Shown in pieces: positions 9,434-18,709 of a stretch of DNA of 64,000 nt. The stretch comes from Stutzerimonas stutzeri (GTDB taxonomy: Bacteria; Pseudomonadota; Gammaproteobacteria; Pseudomonadales; Pseudomonadaceae). The translations under genes and the position numbers were made by a program. Location of the stretch: assembly GCF_024448895.1 (NCBI RefSeq), contig NZ_JAMOIC010000006.1, positions 1-64,000 on the forward strand. The letters run 5' to 3'. The notes below the pieces were generated by a model, which was not told the origin of the DNA, ran no database searches, and saw only the letters and a list, made by a program, of their open reading frames with translations. Within the stretch, counting starts at the first letter, position 1, and every line of letters begins with the position of its first letter.

Positions 9434-9760
9434 CCGGTCGTGGTAAATCCCGCGACCGGGTGTGACAACCTGAAACCGTTCGAGGGCGCGGCAGCGCCAT
9501 AAATGTCCGGCCGGCACTTCACTGTGTCTGGTTCCGGCATTCTATGGTGGGCCGTGCGGGGCAGGCTTCGGCCTGGCCGGTTCCCTCGGACGCCGGTTTG
9601 TCACCCCCGTGCGGTCCACCTCCATTCCGCGTGACAACGGGTGGTTGTGGCTCCTTAACCAGTTCGAGGAGCATAAGCAGAATGCGCTATCCCCTTTTTA
9701 CGCCCGCGCTCCACCTTGATTCCTCAGCTCTGATTGATGTCGCCTCTTCGGAGGTGTGCC
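9434..9760 (+). promoter_or_regulatory. Structured leader upstream of a small gene
   Basis: No gene is evident in 9051-9760. The segment opens with a 10-bp hairpin (9434-9443 with 9450-9459, one G-U pair). It then contains GTGACAAC twice (near 9462 and 9631) and the complementary GTTTGTCAC once (near 9597), plus further GC-rich self-complementary stretches. It ends with a good ribosome site, GGAGG, eight bases before the ATG at 9761. Alternating complementary blocks of this kind suggest a structured or antisense-type RNA controlling the downstream gene; no known RNA family could be assigned with confidence. Confidence 0.4.
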
Positions 9761-10039
9761 ATGGCTGATCTTGAATCCAGGCTTCTCCCCTTCCCTCACC
9801 GTCCGAGAGCGCCTTCGGCGCCGTCATTATCTGTGTGTTCGTCTGCACGACAGCCCGTATTGGCTGAGGCCGAACTGCGTGCCGACATCGTCAAGGATCT
9901 GCTGCAGCAGATTGGCGGGCCTGACGGGTTCTATCCCCAGGACGTGCGGCTGAAGATGACGCTGTATGCCGCCGAAGCGCTGCTCGACGAAATGGTCGTG
10001 CTGTATCGACGAGCTGTTTCTGGCATGGCTACAGGCTAG
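9761..10039 (+). CDS. Small conserved-looking protein of 92 residues, function unknown
   Basis: It starts at the ATG preceded by GGAGG. The first ~35 residues are rich in Pro, Ser and Arg. The C-terminal half (ELRADIVKDLLQQIGG, then LKMTLYAAEALLDEMVVLYRRA) forms amphipathic helices and reads like a compact folded domain. There is no signal peptide or membrane span. The long structured leader in front suggests post-transcriptional control. Product not recognised. Confidence 0.55.
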   Translation: MADLESRLLPFPHRPRAPSAPSLSVCSSARQPVLAEAELRADIVKDLLQQIGGPDGFYPQDVRLKMTLYAAEALLDEMVVLYRRAVSGMATG

Positions 10040-10146
10040 GCTAGGTCGCGGGCCGTTCCTTTGGGGCGGCTCGCCTCCTTTCATAGCGTTAGTTGGAGCG
10101 TCCTAATCGGTTCGCTGAGCCCGTGCGTCATCGTGGCGGATCAGTG

Positions 10147-10659
10147 TTAGCCGCTCTTGATTTGGCCGTCACTGTTTTTTATCCAACGGACAGTGCTGAT
10201 GGCTTTGAATTGACTGATCCCAACCGAACCGCGCTCGTTTCGGGCCTTTGATCCAGGCTTGGTCAGTAATGCTTCGACAGCAACGCGTTCGGCTTCGTAC
10301 ATCACAAGGGCATTCAGATCCATATCCAATAAGACCAGCAGTACGGTATCGAACGGCTGCCTGAGGTCGATCTTTCCAACCCGTCCTGTTACGAGCTTCG
10401 GATCAGCGATGCATCGTCCTTTGATCTGTACCCGAACGAGCTTCCCCTCTCGCATCTCGGTTGCGTCATACCCAGCGGTTCGGGCCGCGTGCAGATCCAG
10501 ACCAAGAATCGCCGCTGCCACAAATTCTGCAACTTCCCCCGTAATGCCCAGCGGCTTGCCGGTTAGCTGGCGGTAACGCACCGCAAGGACTTTGGCCTGG
10601 CGCAGCAGCTCCACGACCTCTTGGTTGTCACCGCTAGCGTCCTCTATTGCATGGCTCAT
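10147..10659 (-). CDS. DUF6998 protein with a PD-(D/E)XK-like core
   Basis: 170 residues. The conserved blocks LTGKPLGITGEVAEF (Glu42), AGYDA (Asp65) and VQIKGR (Gln78-x-Lys80) give the E...D...QxK pattern of restriction-endonuclease-like folds. FDTVLLVLLDMDL and the ending PGSKARNERGSVGISQFK are typical of DUF6998. It could be a nuclease or a fold relative without cutting activity; no methylase or other restriction partner is adjacent. Placement in the accessory region fits. Confidence 0.65.
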   Translation of the reverse strand: MSHAIEDASGDNQEVVELLRQAKVLAVRYRQLTGKPLGITGEVAEFVAAAILGLDLHAARTAGYDATEMREGKLVRVQIKGRCIADPKLVTGRVGKIDLRQPFDTVLLVLLDMDLNALVMYEAERVAVEALLTKPGSKARNERGSVGISQFKAISTVRWIKNSDGQIKSG

Positions 10660-10792
10660 GTCGCACGTCCTTGTTCGAATGGGTGAACGCTTTCGGTCTG
10701 CTTAGCTGCTTAGCTTGGGGGATCGAAGTGGCTATCAGCTGTTGTTGTTGGGATAGTCGTATGGCGAAGCCCGGTGTTGAAGTAGGGGTCTG

Positions 10793-11470
10793 TTATTCAC
10801 CGCTTTTGCGTTGCATGAACTCGAAGAAATCATCCGATGCGTAGCCCATGCTGCCGTTGGCCTCGAACGGTGCGTCGACCTTGTGCAGGACCATGGTGCT
10901 AGCTTCGGCAGGTGACGTTGGGAAAAACGCACCACCCGGCTCTGAATGCATATAGAAGTCGCCGAGCTTCGCCCCGCAGTGCTCGCAATGATTCATGAAG
11001 TAGGTTTCGCCAGCCTGCTGGCTATAGGCAGGCTTGTAGCGGCTTGTATGGGTTCGAAGCTGCGCTACTACCGAGAGAGACAAGCCATAGACGTTAGACA
11101 CCTTTCCCCTTTCACCGTAGCGCTCCCAATAACCGCGCGGGCTGCCTAGGGTGAACCCCTCGTCCTCCTCGTCTGCGTATTCGAACTGCTCGTGCCCCTC
11201 GGGCAACATAAATGCATGCACACGCGTTGAGCTGCCGCATTTCCAACAATCGGATTTCGACTCGACAACAAAGTAATAAGGCGACCGTATGGGGTATTCA
11301 GGCTCGGGTTCGAGATCCGACTCGTGGTGCTGGGGAAGCCATCTCGCCAATGGTGCTAAATCTCTACCGTCGGGGACGTACCAGGCTTTCGCCTGCGGAT
11401 CCCAGCGGGCGCCGAGTGCTTTCGCCTCGTCTTTTTCAGAAAACGGAACGTTTAGGTCAACGCGAGCCAA
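10793..11470 (-). CDS. DUF5710-domain protein with two CxxC zinc-site pairs
   Basis: Residues 1-45 (VPFSEKDEAKALGARWDP, then AWYVP) are the DUF5710 module, often found at the N-terminus of mobile-element primases and conjugation proteins. Two cysteine pairs follow, CWKC (75-78) and CEHC (162-165), probably binding one zinc between them. 225 residues, soluble. The function is unknown. It probably belongs to the same accessory block as the DUF6998 gene, which lies just downstream on the same strand. Confidence 0.6.
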   Translation of the reverse strand: MARVDLNVPFSEKDEAKALGARWDPQAKAWYVPDGRDLAPLARWLPQHHESDLEPEPEYPIRSPYYFVVESKSDCWKCGSSTRVHAFMLPEGHEQFEYADEEDEGFTLGSPRGYWERYGERGKVSNVYGLSLSVVAQLRTHTSRYKPAYSQQAGETYFMNHCEHCGAKLGDFYMHSEPGGAFFPTSPAEASTMVLHKVDAPFEANGSMGYASDDFFEFMQRKSGE

Positions 11471-11614
11471 ACGGGATCTCCTTGAGAATCAATAGCCCCC
11501 AGGGCCGGCAATGGGTTTGTTCTAGCTGAGGATAGCAGTCGCCCTGTTCCGCTAGTCCGCTCTGAATCGTCCCCTCGGCATAAGCTGTGTTTGCGCGGCG
11601 TGCGGCGCTTCCCT

Positions 11615-11667
11615 CTGTCGCAGAGACGCGACAGTTGTCGCAGCTGTGCGACGGTCCGGTTGCGACA
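11615..11667 (+). promoter_or_regulatory. Upstream activator sites for a sigma-54 enhancer-binding protein
   Basis: There are two palindromes of one design, a TGTCGC arm, 6 nt, then GCGACA (11615-11634, perfect with 7-bp arms) or GCGACG (11636-11653). A half site TGCGACA lies at 11661-11667. They end about 75 bp before the -24 element at 11743, a usual distance for enhancer sites. The likely binder is the AcoR-like activator encoded at 15525-17450. The surrounding ~110 bp recurs at 19918-20028. Confidence 0.7.
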
Positions 11668-11742
11668 GAGCGCTTTAGCTGTGGGGGTATGGGATTGCGC
11701 CAGGCCTCGCCATGCCTGGCTTTGCGGCCTTATTTGAATGGC

Positions 11743-11758
11743 TGGCACAGCGGTTGCT
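11743..11758 (+). promoter_or_regulatory. Sigma-54 (-24/-12) promoter
   Basis: TGGCACAGCGGTTGCT matches the consensus TGGCAC-N5-TTGCW with the exact GG-N10-GC spacing. It lies 58 bp before the ATG of the quinohaemoprotein dehydrogenase, downstream of the palindromic activator sites. Confidence 0.85.
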
Positions 11759-11815
11759 CTCTCTGAAAGACCTGCCCCACGGGGCGGCCAGACCAATAAC
11801 AAGAGAGAGCCTTCG

Positions 11816-13972
11816 ATGAATCAATTCGATCCCTGTTCGGGCCGACGGCCCACCGCCCTGCTTGGCGCCAGCCTTGCCGCCCTGCTGTCCCTGCCGCTGC
11901 ACGCCGCCGATGTAGACGGCAAGCGCATTGCCAATGCCGACGCTGAACCCGGCAACTGGATGAGTCACGGTCGTGACTACGGCGAGCAGCGCTACAGCCC
12001 GCTGAAGAAGATCACCGACGGCAACGTCGACGAGCTCGGCCTGGCCTGGAGCTACAAGCTCGACATCGACCGCGGCGTGGAAGCCACGCCCATCGTGGTC
12101 GACGGCGTCATGTACACCACCGGCCCCTTCTCCATCGTCTATGCGCTCGACGCCCGCACCGGCAAGGAAATCTGGAAATACGACCCTCAATCCGACCGCT
12201 CCCGCGCCGGTGAGGCCTGCTGCGATGCAATCAACCGCGGCGTCGCCGTGTGGAAAGGCAAGGTCTATGTCGGCGTGCTCGACGGCCGCCTGGAAGCCAT
12301 CGATGCCAAGACCGGCGAGCGTGTCTGGTCGGTCGATACCCGCTACGACAAGGAGCGCAGCTACTCCATCACCGGGGCCCCGCGAGTGGTCAATGGCAAG
12401 GTGGTAATCGGCAACGGCGGCGCCGAGTTCGGTGTGCGCGGCTACGTCACCGCCTACGATGCCGAGACCGGTGATCAGGCCTGGCGCTTCTTCACCGTGC
12501 CCGGCGATCCGGACAAGCCCGCCGAAGGCAAGGGCATGGAGATCGCCAAGAAGACCTGGCACGGCCGCGCCTTTGTCGAACAAGGCGGCGGCGGTACCGC
12601 CTGGGATTCCTTTGCCTACGACCCGGAGCTGAATCTTCTGTATATCGGCGTCGGCAACGGCTCGCTGTGGGACCCGATCTGGCGCAGCGAGGGCAAGGGC
12701 GACAACCTCTTCCTCTCCTCCATCGTCGCGGTCAACGCCGACACGGGCGAATACGTCTGGCACTACCAGACAACCCCGGGCGATGCCTGGGACTACACCG
12801 CCACGCAGCACATGATCCTGGCTGACCTGGAGATCAAGGGTAAGCAGCGCAAGGTGCTGATGCAGGCGCCAAAGAACGGCTTCTTCTATGTCATTGACCG
12901 CGCCACCGGCGAGCTCCTGTCAGCCGAGAATATCGTGCCGATCAACTGGGCCAAGGGTGTGGATCTGAAGACAGGCCGCCCGATCGTCGACGACGAAGCC
13001 GCCGCTTATTGGAAGGGTGAGAAAAAGGCCAAGCTGGTCCAGCCGGGCTTCTGGGGTGCGCACGACTGGCACCCCATGTCCTACAGCCCAGATACTGGCC
13101 TCGTCTACATCCCGGCACACATCATGTCCGCCTGGTACGAGCACGTGCCGGATGCGCCGGCGCGCAACAAGTTCAAGAGCATGTACCAGCTGGGCCTGAA
13201 GACCGGGATGATGCCGGAGGACCCCGAAGGCCTCGGCAAGTACGCCGACACCTGGTCCGGCAAGCTGATTGCCTGGGACCCAGTCAAGCAGCAACAGGCC
13301 TGGGAAGTGCCCTACGTCACCATCTTCAACGGCGGCACCCTGAGCACCGCTGGGAATCTCGTGTTCGAGGGCAGCGCCGACGGCCGTGTCATTGCCTATG
13401 CCGCCGACACCGGCAAGAAGCTCTGGGAGCAGCCCGCTGCGAGCGGTGTCATGGCTGCCCCCATCACCTACAGCGTGGACGGTGAGCAGTACGTGACCTT
13501 CATGGCTGGCTGGGGCGGTGCCTTCTCGACCTTTGCCGGCGCTCTGTCGCTGCGCGCCGGTGTGCAGCCCTATGCACAGGTGCTGACCTACAAGCTCGGC
13601 GGTACGGCCGAACTGCAGGAACCCGCGCCGCGTGAGGATGCGCCCAAGCCACCGCCTTTGACCGCCGATGCGGCGACGGTCGAGGCCGGCGCCAAGCTCT
13701 ATGACGGCTACTGCTCGCAGTGCCACGGCATCCACGCCGTCAGCGGTGGCGTGCTGCCGGACCTGCGCATGCTCTCGCCGGAAACCCACAAGCAGTTCCT
13801 CGGCATCCTCCACGGCGCACGCATCCCCGACGGCATGCCCTCCTTTGGCGAGGCGTTCGATCAGGAGCAGATGGAGCAGATCCACCAGTACCTCATCAAG
13901 CGTGCCCACGACCGCATCGAGCACGGCCCGGACGACCTGCCGCAGCCCACCCCGAAAACGGCCAGCAACTGA
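11816..13972 (+). CDS. Periplasmic PQQ/haem c alcohol dehydrogenase (quinohaemoprotein, type II)
   Basis: 718 residues. A Sec signal peptide (LLGASLAALLSLPLHAA) leads into an eight-bladed PQQ propeller with tryptophan-docking repeats (for example YALDARTGKEIWKY, AYDAETGDQAWRF). The vicinal disulfide Cys135-Cys136 (GEACCDAINRG) lies under PQQ. A C-terminal cytochrome c domain has CSQCH at 633-637 and a downstream GMPSFG Met-ligand region. It oxidises primary alcohols or diols in the periplasm and passes electrons through haem c to the respiratory chain. I chose the ATG at 11816 because the signal peptide follows it. A sigma-54 promoter precedes it and aldA follows after 16 bp. Pairing with AldA suggests 1,2-propanediol, ethylene glycol or glycerol as substrates. 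Confidence 0.9.
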   Translation: MNQFDPCSGRRPTALLGASLAALLSLPLHAADVDGKRIANADAEPGNWMSHGRDYGEQRYSPLKKITDGNVDELGLAWSYKLDIDRGVEATPIVVDGVMYTTGPFSIVYALDARTGKEIWKYDPQSDRSRAGEACCDAINRGVAVWKGKVYVGVLDGRLEAIDAKTGERVWSVDTRYDKERSYSITGAPRVVNGKVVIGNGGAEFGVRGYVTAYDAETGDQAWRFFTVPGDPDKPAEGKGMEIAKKTWHGRAFVEQGGGGTAWDSFAYDPELNLLYIGVGNGSLWDPIWRSEGKGDNLFLSSIVAVNADTGEYVWHYQTTPGDAWDYTATQHMILADLEIKGKQRKVLMQAPKNGFFYVIDRATGELLSAENIVPINWAKGVDLKTGRPIVDDEAAAYWKGEKKAKLVQPGFWGAHDWHPMSYSPDTGLVYIPAHIMSAWYEHVPDAPARNKFKSMYQLGLKTGMMPEDPEGLGKYADTWSGKLIAWDPVKQQQAWEVPYVTIFNGGTLSTAGNLVFEGSADGRVIAYAADTGKKLWEQPAASGVMAAPITYSVDGEQYVTFMAGWGGAFSTFAGALSLRAGVQPYAQVLTYKLGGTAELQEPAPREDAPKPPPLTADAATVEAGAKLYDGYCSQCHGIHAVSGGVLPDLRMLSPETHKQFLGILHGARIPDGMPSFGEAFDQEQMEQIHQYLIKRAHDRIEHGPDDLPQPTPKTASN

Positions 13973-13988
13973 CCCTCAGGAGACCGAC

Positions 13989-15425
13989 ATGACTGATCCA
14001 ATCACCTACCAGAACTACATCGACGGCGCCTTCGTTGCCTGCGACAACCACATCGAGGTGCGCAATCCGGCCACCGGTGCGGTGCTTTCGCGCGTGCCCG
14101 AATCCGACGCCGCCACCGCTGAACGCGCCATAACCGCTGCCCGCGCCGCGCAGAAAGGCTGGAGCCAGAAGCCCGCCATCGAGCGCGCCGGCCACCTGCG
14201 CGCCATCGCCAGCAAGATCCGCCAGAACGCCGAGCGTCTCGCCCGCGTCATCACCGAGGAAGGCGGCAAAATCCAGAGCCTGGCGCTCGTGGAAGTCAAC
14301 TTCACCGCCGACTACCTCGACTACATGGCCGAGTGGGCGCGGCGCATCGAGGGCGAAATCATCACCAGCGACCGCCCGGGCGAGAACATCTTCCTGTTCC
14401 GCAAGCCGCTGGGCGTGGTGGCCGGCATCCTCCCGTGGAACTTCCCCTTCTTCCTGATAGCCCGGAAGATGGCCCCGGCGTTAGTGACGGGCAACACCAT
14501 CGTCATCAAGCCTAGCGAGGAGACGCCGAACAACTGCTTCGAATTCGCCAAGTTGGTAGCCGAGACCGACCTGCCCAAGGGCGTGTTCAATGTGGTCTGC
14601 GGCAGCGGTGCCGGCGTTGGTAGCGCGCTGACGACCAGCGACAAGATCGACATGATCAGCTTTACCGGCAGCGTCGGCACCGGCCAGCGGATCATGGCCG
14701 CTGCTGCTCAGAACGTTACCAAGCTCAACCTGGAGCTGGGCGGCAAGGCCCCGGCAATCGTAATGAACGATGCAGACCTGGACCTTGCGGTTACCGCCAT
14801 TCGCGCGTCGCGAATCATCAACACCGGACAGGTCTGTAACTGCGCCGAGCGGGTCTACGTGCAGCGCGGCGTGGCCGAGCAGTTCATCGAGCGCATGGCC
14901 GGCGCCCTGGCCGAGACGCGCTATGGCGATCCCATCGCCCAGGCGGACGTTGAAATGGGCCCGCTGATCAACGAGGCCGGCCTGCGCAAGGTCGAGCAGA
15001 TGGTACGGACCGCCCAAAGCCAGGGCGCGCAGCTGGTCACCGGCGGCGCCGTGGCGGACCTGGGCAAAGGCTTCCACTACCAGCCGACGCTGCTCGCCAA
15101 CTGCTCGCACGACATGGAAATCATGCGCAAGGAAGTCTTCGGCCCGGTGCTGCCGGTGCAGATCATCGACGACCTGGACGAAGCCATCGCCCTGGCCAAC
15201 GACTGTGAGTACGGCCTCACGTCCTCGATTTACACCCGTGATCTTTCCACCGCAATGAAGGCGGCCGCCGGTCTGGACTTCGGCGAGACCTACATCAACC
15301 GCGAGAACTTCGAGGCGATGCAAGGCTTCCACGCCGGAGTGCGCAAGTCAGGCATCGGCGGTGCGGACGGCAAGCATGGCCTGTACGAGTACACCCACAC
15401 CCATGCGGTGTATCTGCAGAGCTGA
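13989..15425 (+). CDS. aldA: NAD-dependent lactaldehyde/glycolaldehyde dehydrogenase AldA
   Basis: 478 residues, nearly the same length as E. coli AldA and similar throughout: FTADYLDYMAEWARRIEGEI, then RPGENIFLF, the cofactor-site ILPWNFPFF, LELGGKAPAIV with the general-base Glu, GQVCNCAERVYV with the catalytic Cys, and ETYINRENFEAMQGFHAG near the C-terminus. It oxidises L-lactaldehyde or glycolaldehyde to lactate or glycolate. The ATG follows CAGGAG. It is surely co-transcribed with the PQQ dehydrogenase and takes the aldehyde that enzyme makes. A rho-independent terminator follows. Confidence 0.92.
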   Translation: MTDPITYQNYIDGAFVACDNHIEVRNPATGAVLSRVPESDAATAERAITAARAAQKGWSQKPAIERAGHLRAIASKIRQNAERLARVITEEGGKIQSLALVEVNFTADYLDYMAEWARRIEGEIITSDRPGENIFLFRKPLGVVAGILPWNFPFFLIARKMAPALVTGNTIVIKPSEETPNNCFEFAKLVAETDLPKGVFNVVCGSGAGVGSALTTSDKIDMISFTGSVGTGQRIMAAAAQNVTKLNLELGGKAPAIVMNDADLDLAVTAIRASRIINTGQVCNCAERVYVQRGVAEQFIERMAGALAETRYGDPIAQADVEMGPLINEAGLRKVEQMVRTAQSQGAQLVTGGAVADLGKGFHYQPTLLANCSHDMEIMRKEVFGPVLPVQIIDDLDEAIALANDCEYGLTSSIYTRDLSTAMKAAAGLDFGETYINRENFEAMQGFHAGVRKSGIGGADGKHGLYEYTHTHAVYLQS

Positions 15426-15441
15426 GTGACTTGAGGTGACC

Positions 15442-15470
15442 AAGACCCCCGCCCCGGCGGGGTTCTTGTT
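15442..15470 (+). terminator. Terminator after aldA
   Basis: A GC-rich stem (AAGACCCCCGCC with GGCGGGGTTCTT) followed by GTTATT. It lies between aldA and the convergent regulator gene and may serve both. Confidence 0.75.
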
Positions 15471-15524
15471 ATTAAGCCGAGCGAACGTCTGGTTTTAAGA
15501 AGATGCCGAGTTGCCTGCGAGACA

Positions 15525-17450
15525 TCACGTGCGCAGCACGGCCAGGCCGTAACGGTGCAGTTTGCGATACAAGGTGGCGCGGTTGATGCCGAGCGAACGC
15601 GCGGCCGACGTGACGTTGCCGCCGTGGCGCTCAAGTGCCGATTGCAAGACGGCCGCTTCGGCAGCGTCTCGGGTCGTCTCAAGCGACTGCGCCACCGACG
15701 GCTGCTCGTTGGGCACCGACATGACCTCCGGCGGCAGGCAATCGAGATCGATCATTCCGTCGTCCGCCAACGCGACCGCACAGCGCAGCACGTTGATCAG
15801 CTGGCGCACGTTGCCGGGCCACCCGTAAGCGGTCAGATGCTCCGTCGCCTCGGCCGTCAGCTCTACATGTTCATCCCCAGCCTCACGTTGCAGAACGCGA
15901 CGGATGAGCCCCACGCGATCCGCCCGGTCGCGCAACGCGGGCAGCCTGACCGTCAACCCGTTGAGTCGGTAGTAAAGATCCTCACGAAACTCGCCCGCGC
16001 CCACCATGGCTGGCAGGTCGCGGTGCGTCGCACACACCAGCTGCACGTTCAGAGACACCGGCGTTGCGCCGCCCAGCGGCACCAGTTCCCGCTCGGCCAG
16101 CACGCGCAACAACCGCGTCTGCAAATGCGCCGGCATATCGCCTATTTCGTCGAGGAACAGCGTCCCGCCATTGGCCTGTTCCAGCTTGCCCTTCATCCCC
16201 TGTCGGCTGGCCCCGGTAAAGGTACCGGCGCGATAGCCGAACAGCTCGCTCTCGATCAGCGACTCCGGAATCGCCGCGCAATTGAGCGCAACGAAGGGGC
16301 CCTTAGCGCGCACGCTGGCCTGATGGATCGCCCGCGCAAACGCTTCCTTGCCGGTGCCCGTTTCGCCCGTCAGCAACAGCGAAATGTCTCGATCAAGCAC
16401 GCGTCGCAGCTTCTGGACGGAGCGCTGCAGGCCTGGGTCCTCCCCTGCCAAGTGCTCAAGCGTCGGCTCTGTCGGGGTGACGCTCAGGCCGCGCTCGTTC
16501 CTGGCGCGCCGCGCGGAGGCTGCCGGCATACGCAGCGTGACCTCCAGCGCCGGCCCGCCGGCCAGCCGCAGAGAAGCGCTACGCTGGCCACCGTGGGTCA
16601 GCGTGATCAGTTCATCCAGTGACACCGACAGGACATCCTGAACCGCCTCGCCCAGCAGTGCGCGGTCTTGGCCGGCTGCCACAAAAGCCGCACGGTTGGC
16701 TCCGAGAATCCGGCCAGTCACATCAAGCGCCACCAACCGCTCATTGCCCAGGTCCCCTGCATCGCCGCCCAGGGTCACCATGGCGCTACTGGCGTAGCGC
16801 TGGCGGAAACTGGCGTTTTCGATAAGTCGCGCGTACAGGCTCACCAGCTGAAGTGTCAGGTACTGCGCCTGCTTCGGCCCGCCGCTGTTCAGACACGAGG
16901 CGTTGAGGCATCCCATCAAGTCGCCCTGTGGGTCGAACAGTGGCGCGACTGAGCAACTCAGCATGGCGTTGCTGCTAAAGAAATGTTCGTCCCGATGGAT
17001 GATCAGGGGTTGGCAGGCGGCCAGCCCCGTGCCGATGCCGTTGGTTCCCACCAGCGACTCGTCCCAGCAGCTACCGATCACCAGCCCCGAGTCCGCGTAG
17101 GGACTGTGTTGGCCGGGGAGCCTTGCGTCGAGCGTGATACCGCGACGATCGCTGAGCAACACCGCAAACCCCGCCGGGTTCAGACGGCGCGACAGCCCTT
17201 CCATGCCCTGGCTCGCAATGGCCAGAAACTCATGGTGCTCCTCTTGATGCAGCCGGATTTCCTGATGCTCAAGCTGAACGTGAGAAGCGGATTGAGCGGG
17301 ATTGAGCCCATGTTCGTGGACGCTGCGATACCAGGATTCCGCAATCAGCCGATCCGGACTGGATGCTCGGCCGGCGAAATGGGTAGCGACGAATGCTGAG
17401 AGCTCGGTTGGAAGCTCTGATGGCGGACGCGCGATCATGCGGGACTCCAA
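15525..17450 (-). CDS. AcoR-like sigma-54-dependent activator
   Basis: 641 residues. The N-terminal ~300 residues form a GAF-type sensor region (IGSCWDESLVGTNGIGTGL is typical of AcoR-like proteins) and a PAS-like part. The AAA+ domain has Walker A GETGTGKE, the sigma-54 contact loop as GTFTGA instead of the usual GAFTGA, and Walker B GTLFLDEIGDMP. A Fis-type helix-turn-helix lies at the C-terminus (NVTSAARSLGINRATLYRKL). It probably binds the TGTCGC palindromes at 11615-11667 and drives the PQQ dehydrogenase-aldA operon; it lies just downstream of aldA and is convergent with it. The inducer would be an alcohol, diol or aldehyde. Confidence 0.88.
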   Translation of the reverse strand: MESRMIARPPSELPTELSAFVATHFAGRASSPDRLIAESWYRSVHEHGLNPAQSASHVQLEHQEIRLHQEEHHEFLAIASQGMEGLSRRLNPAGFAVLLSDRRGITLDARLPGQHSPYADSGLVIGSCWDESLVGTNGIGTGLAACQPLIIHRDEHFFSSNAMLSCSVAPLFDPQGDLMGCLNASCLNSGGPKQAQYLTLQLVSLYARLIENASFRQRYASSAMVTLGGDAGDLGNERLVALDVTGRILGANRAAFVAAGQDRALLGEAVQDVLSVSLDELITLTHGGQRSASLRLAGGPALEVTLRMPAASARRARNERGLSVTPTEPTLEHLAGEDPGLQRSVQKLRRVLDRDISLLLTGETGTGKEAFARAIHQASVRAKGPFVALNCAAIPESLIESELFGYRAGTFTGASRQGMKGKLEQANGGTLFLDEIGDMPAHLQTRLLRVLAERELVPLGGATPVSLNVQLVCATHRDLPAMVGAGEFREDLYYRLNGLTVRLPALRDRADRVGLIRRVLQREAGDEHVELTAEATEHLTAYGWPGNVRQLINVLRCAVALADDGMIDLDCLPPEVMSVPNEQPSVAQSLETTRDAAEAAVLQSALERHGGNVTSAARSLGINRATLYRKLHRYGLAVLRT

Positions 17451-17719
17451 ACAAGGCGCCGAGTCGGGCCATGCATAATTGTTCGTATCGGCTTGTGGGA
17501 ACAGCCAAAACCAAGCCTAGCACGGCCGTTCAACGACGGGCTGGCTCCAGCAATGCGTTCTTTAGCGTTGCTTGATCTGTCTTCTTAGGCCTGGCGAATA
17601 CCGCTCGCACTCCGGGGCAACTGGCTAGATTCAGATTGCTTCGGGCAGCCTCTCGGCCACATGCGGATGATTTTTCCGCGAGCGGGACATGTGAGAGAGC
17701 CAGACATGGCAATTTTTCG

Positions 17720-18709
17720 TCAGCTCTTTGCACGCATCCCAAGGCAGAAATTCTTCCGATAGTCAGCTGGCGACGTACCGAGCTGAGCGCCGAAGTGTTG
17801 TCTCAATGACACAGGCGTTCCAAACCCTACTTCCCCGGCGATGCATTCAATGGGGAGTTCAGTCGTCTCCAGCAACGCCTGCGCTCTGGCAACACGTTCA
17901 GCACTTACCCACTTGGATACGGTTGTGCCGGTCGATTCCTTGAACCGGCGAGTAAAGGTGCGCCTGCTCATTTTCGCCATGCTTGCCAGGACGTCGAGTG
18001 ACAGATCGTCAGCCAGATTCATGCGTGCCCATGCCAGCACGTCAGAGAAATGGGTCTCGCTGGATAACTGCGGCACCGGATGCTCCACGTACTGGGCCTG
18101 GCCTCCCTGCCTGTGTGGCGGCGTCACCAGCATCCTTGCGGTGCGATTCGCCACCTCGGCACCGAGGTGCTGGCGTACCAGGTGCAGGCAACAATCGATC
18201 GCCGCTACGGTTCCTGCCGACGTCACGATGTTGCCGGCACTGACATAGAGATCTTCCGGCCTATACCGAACCTTGGGAAAACGACGGGCAAACTCGCTTC
18301 GGGCGGCCCAATGCGTGGTGGCTTCCTTGTCGTCGAGCAGCCCCGCATCTGCGAGCACAAACGCGCCTAGACATAGCCCGACTATCAGCTTGCCTTGGGC
18401 GTCGGCGCGCTGGAGGGCTTTTATGAGCGGAGCAGATGCCTCGACCGACTGGTCGCCCCAGGCTGGAATGATGATCACATCGGATGTTTCCATCAGTTCC
18501 AGACCGGCGTTTACCGACAGCCCAATGCCCTGATCACAGCTCACCGCTCCGGGCCTTTCTGCGCAGTAATTGATCTCATAGCGAGGCTCGCCAGGTGCGG
18601 CTTGAGCTGTTCCCAGCACAACGCCTGGTACGGAGAGGTGGAAAAGACTTACGCCGTCGAAAGCGAGAACAGCAACGCGTATGGGCTGCATCGGGAGCCT
18701 TGGATTCAT
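17720..18709 (-). CDS. GlxA-type AraC-family regulator with a DJ-1/PfpI-like domain
   Basis: 329 residues. The N-terminal half has the DJ-1/PfpI fold (VAVLAFDGVSLFHLSVPG, and the nucleophile-elbow region LIVGLCLGAFVLADAGLLDDKEATTHW). The C-terminal ~100 residues are an AraC DNA-binding domain (LDVLASMAKMSRRTFTRRF, then IECIAGEVGFGTPVSLRQHF). These regulators often sense amino-acid or amine metabolites; the ligand here is unknown. It is divergent from the secreted metallo-beta-lactamase-fold gene, its most likely target. Confidence 0.85.
   Translation of the reverse strand: MNPRLPMQPIRVAVLAFDGVSLFHLSVPGVVLGTAQAAPGEPRYEINYCAERPGAVSCDQGIGLSVNAGLELMETSDVIIIPAWGDQSVEASAPLIKALQRADAQGKLIVGLCLGAFVLADAGLLDDKEATTHWAARSEFARRFPKVRYRPEDLYVSAGNIVTSAGTVAAIDCCLHLVRQHLGAEVANRTARMLVTPPHRQGGQAQYVEHPVPQLSSETHFSDVLAWARMNLADDLSLDVLASMAKMSRRTFTRRFKESTGTTVSKWVSAERVARAQALLETTELPIECIAGEVGFGTPVSLRQHFGAQLGTSPADYRKNFCLGMRAKS

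Noticed and set aside
11675-13924. Long minus-strand frames opposite the PQQ dehydrogenase (11675-12811 and 12920-13924)
   Set aside because: They are antisense shadows of a GC-rich gene with strong third-position bias; their products are low-complexity and match no family.
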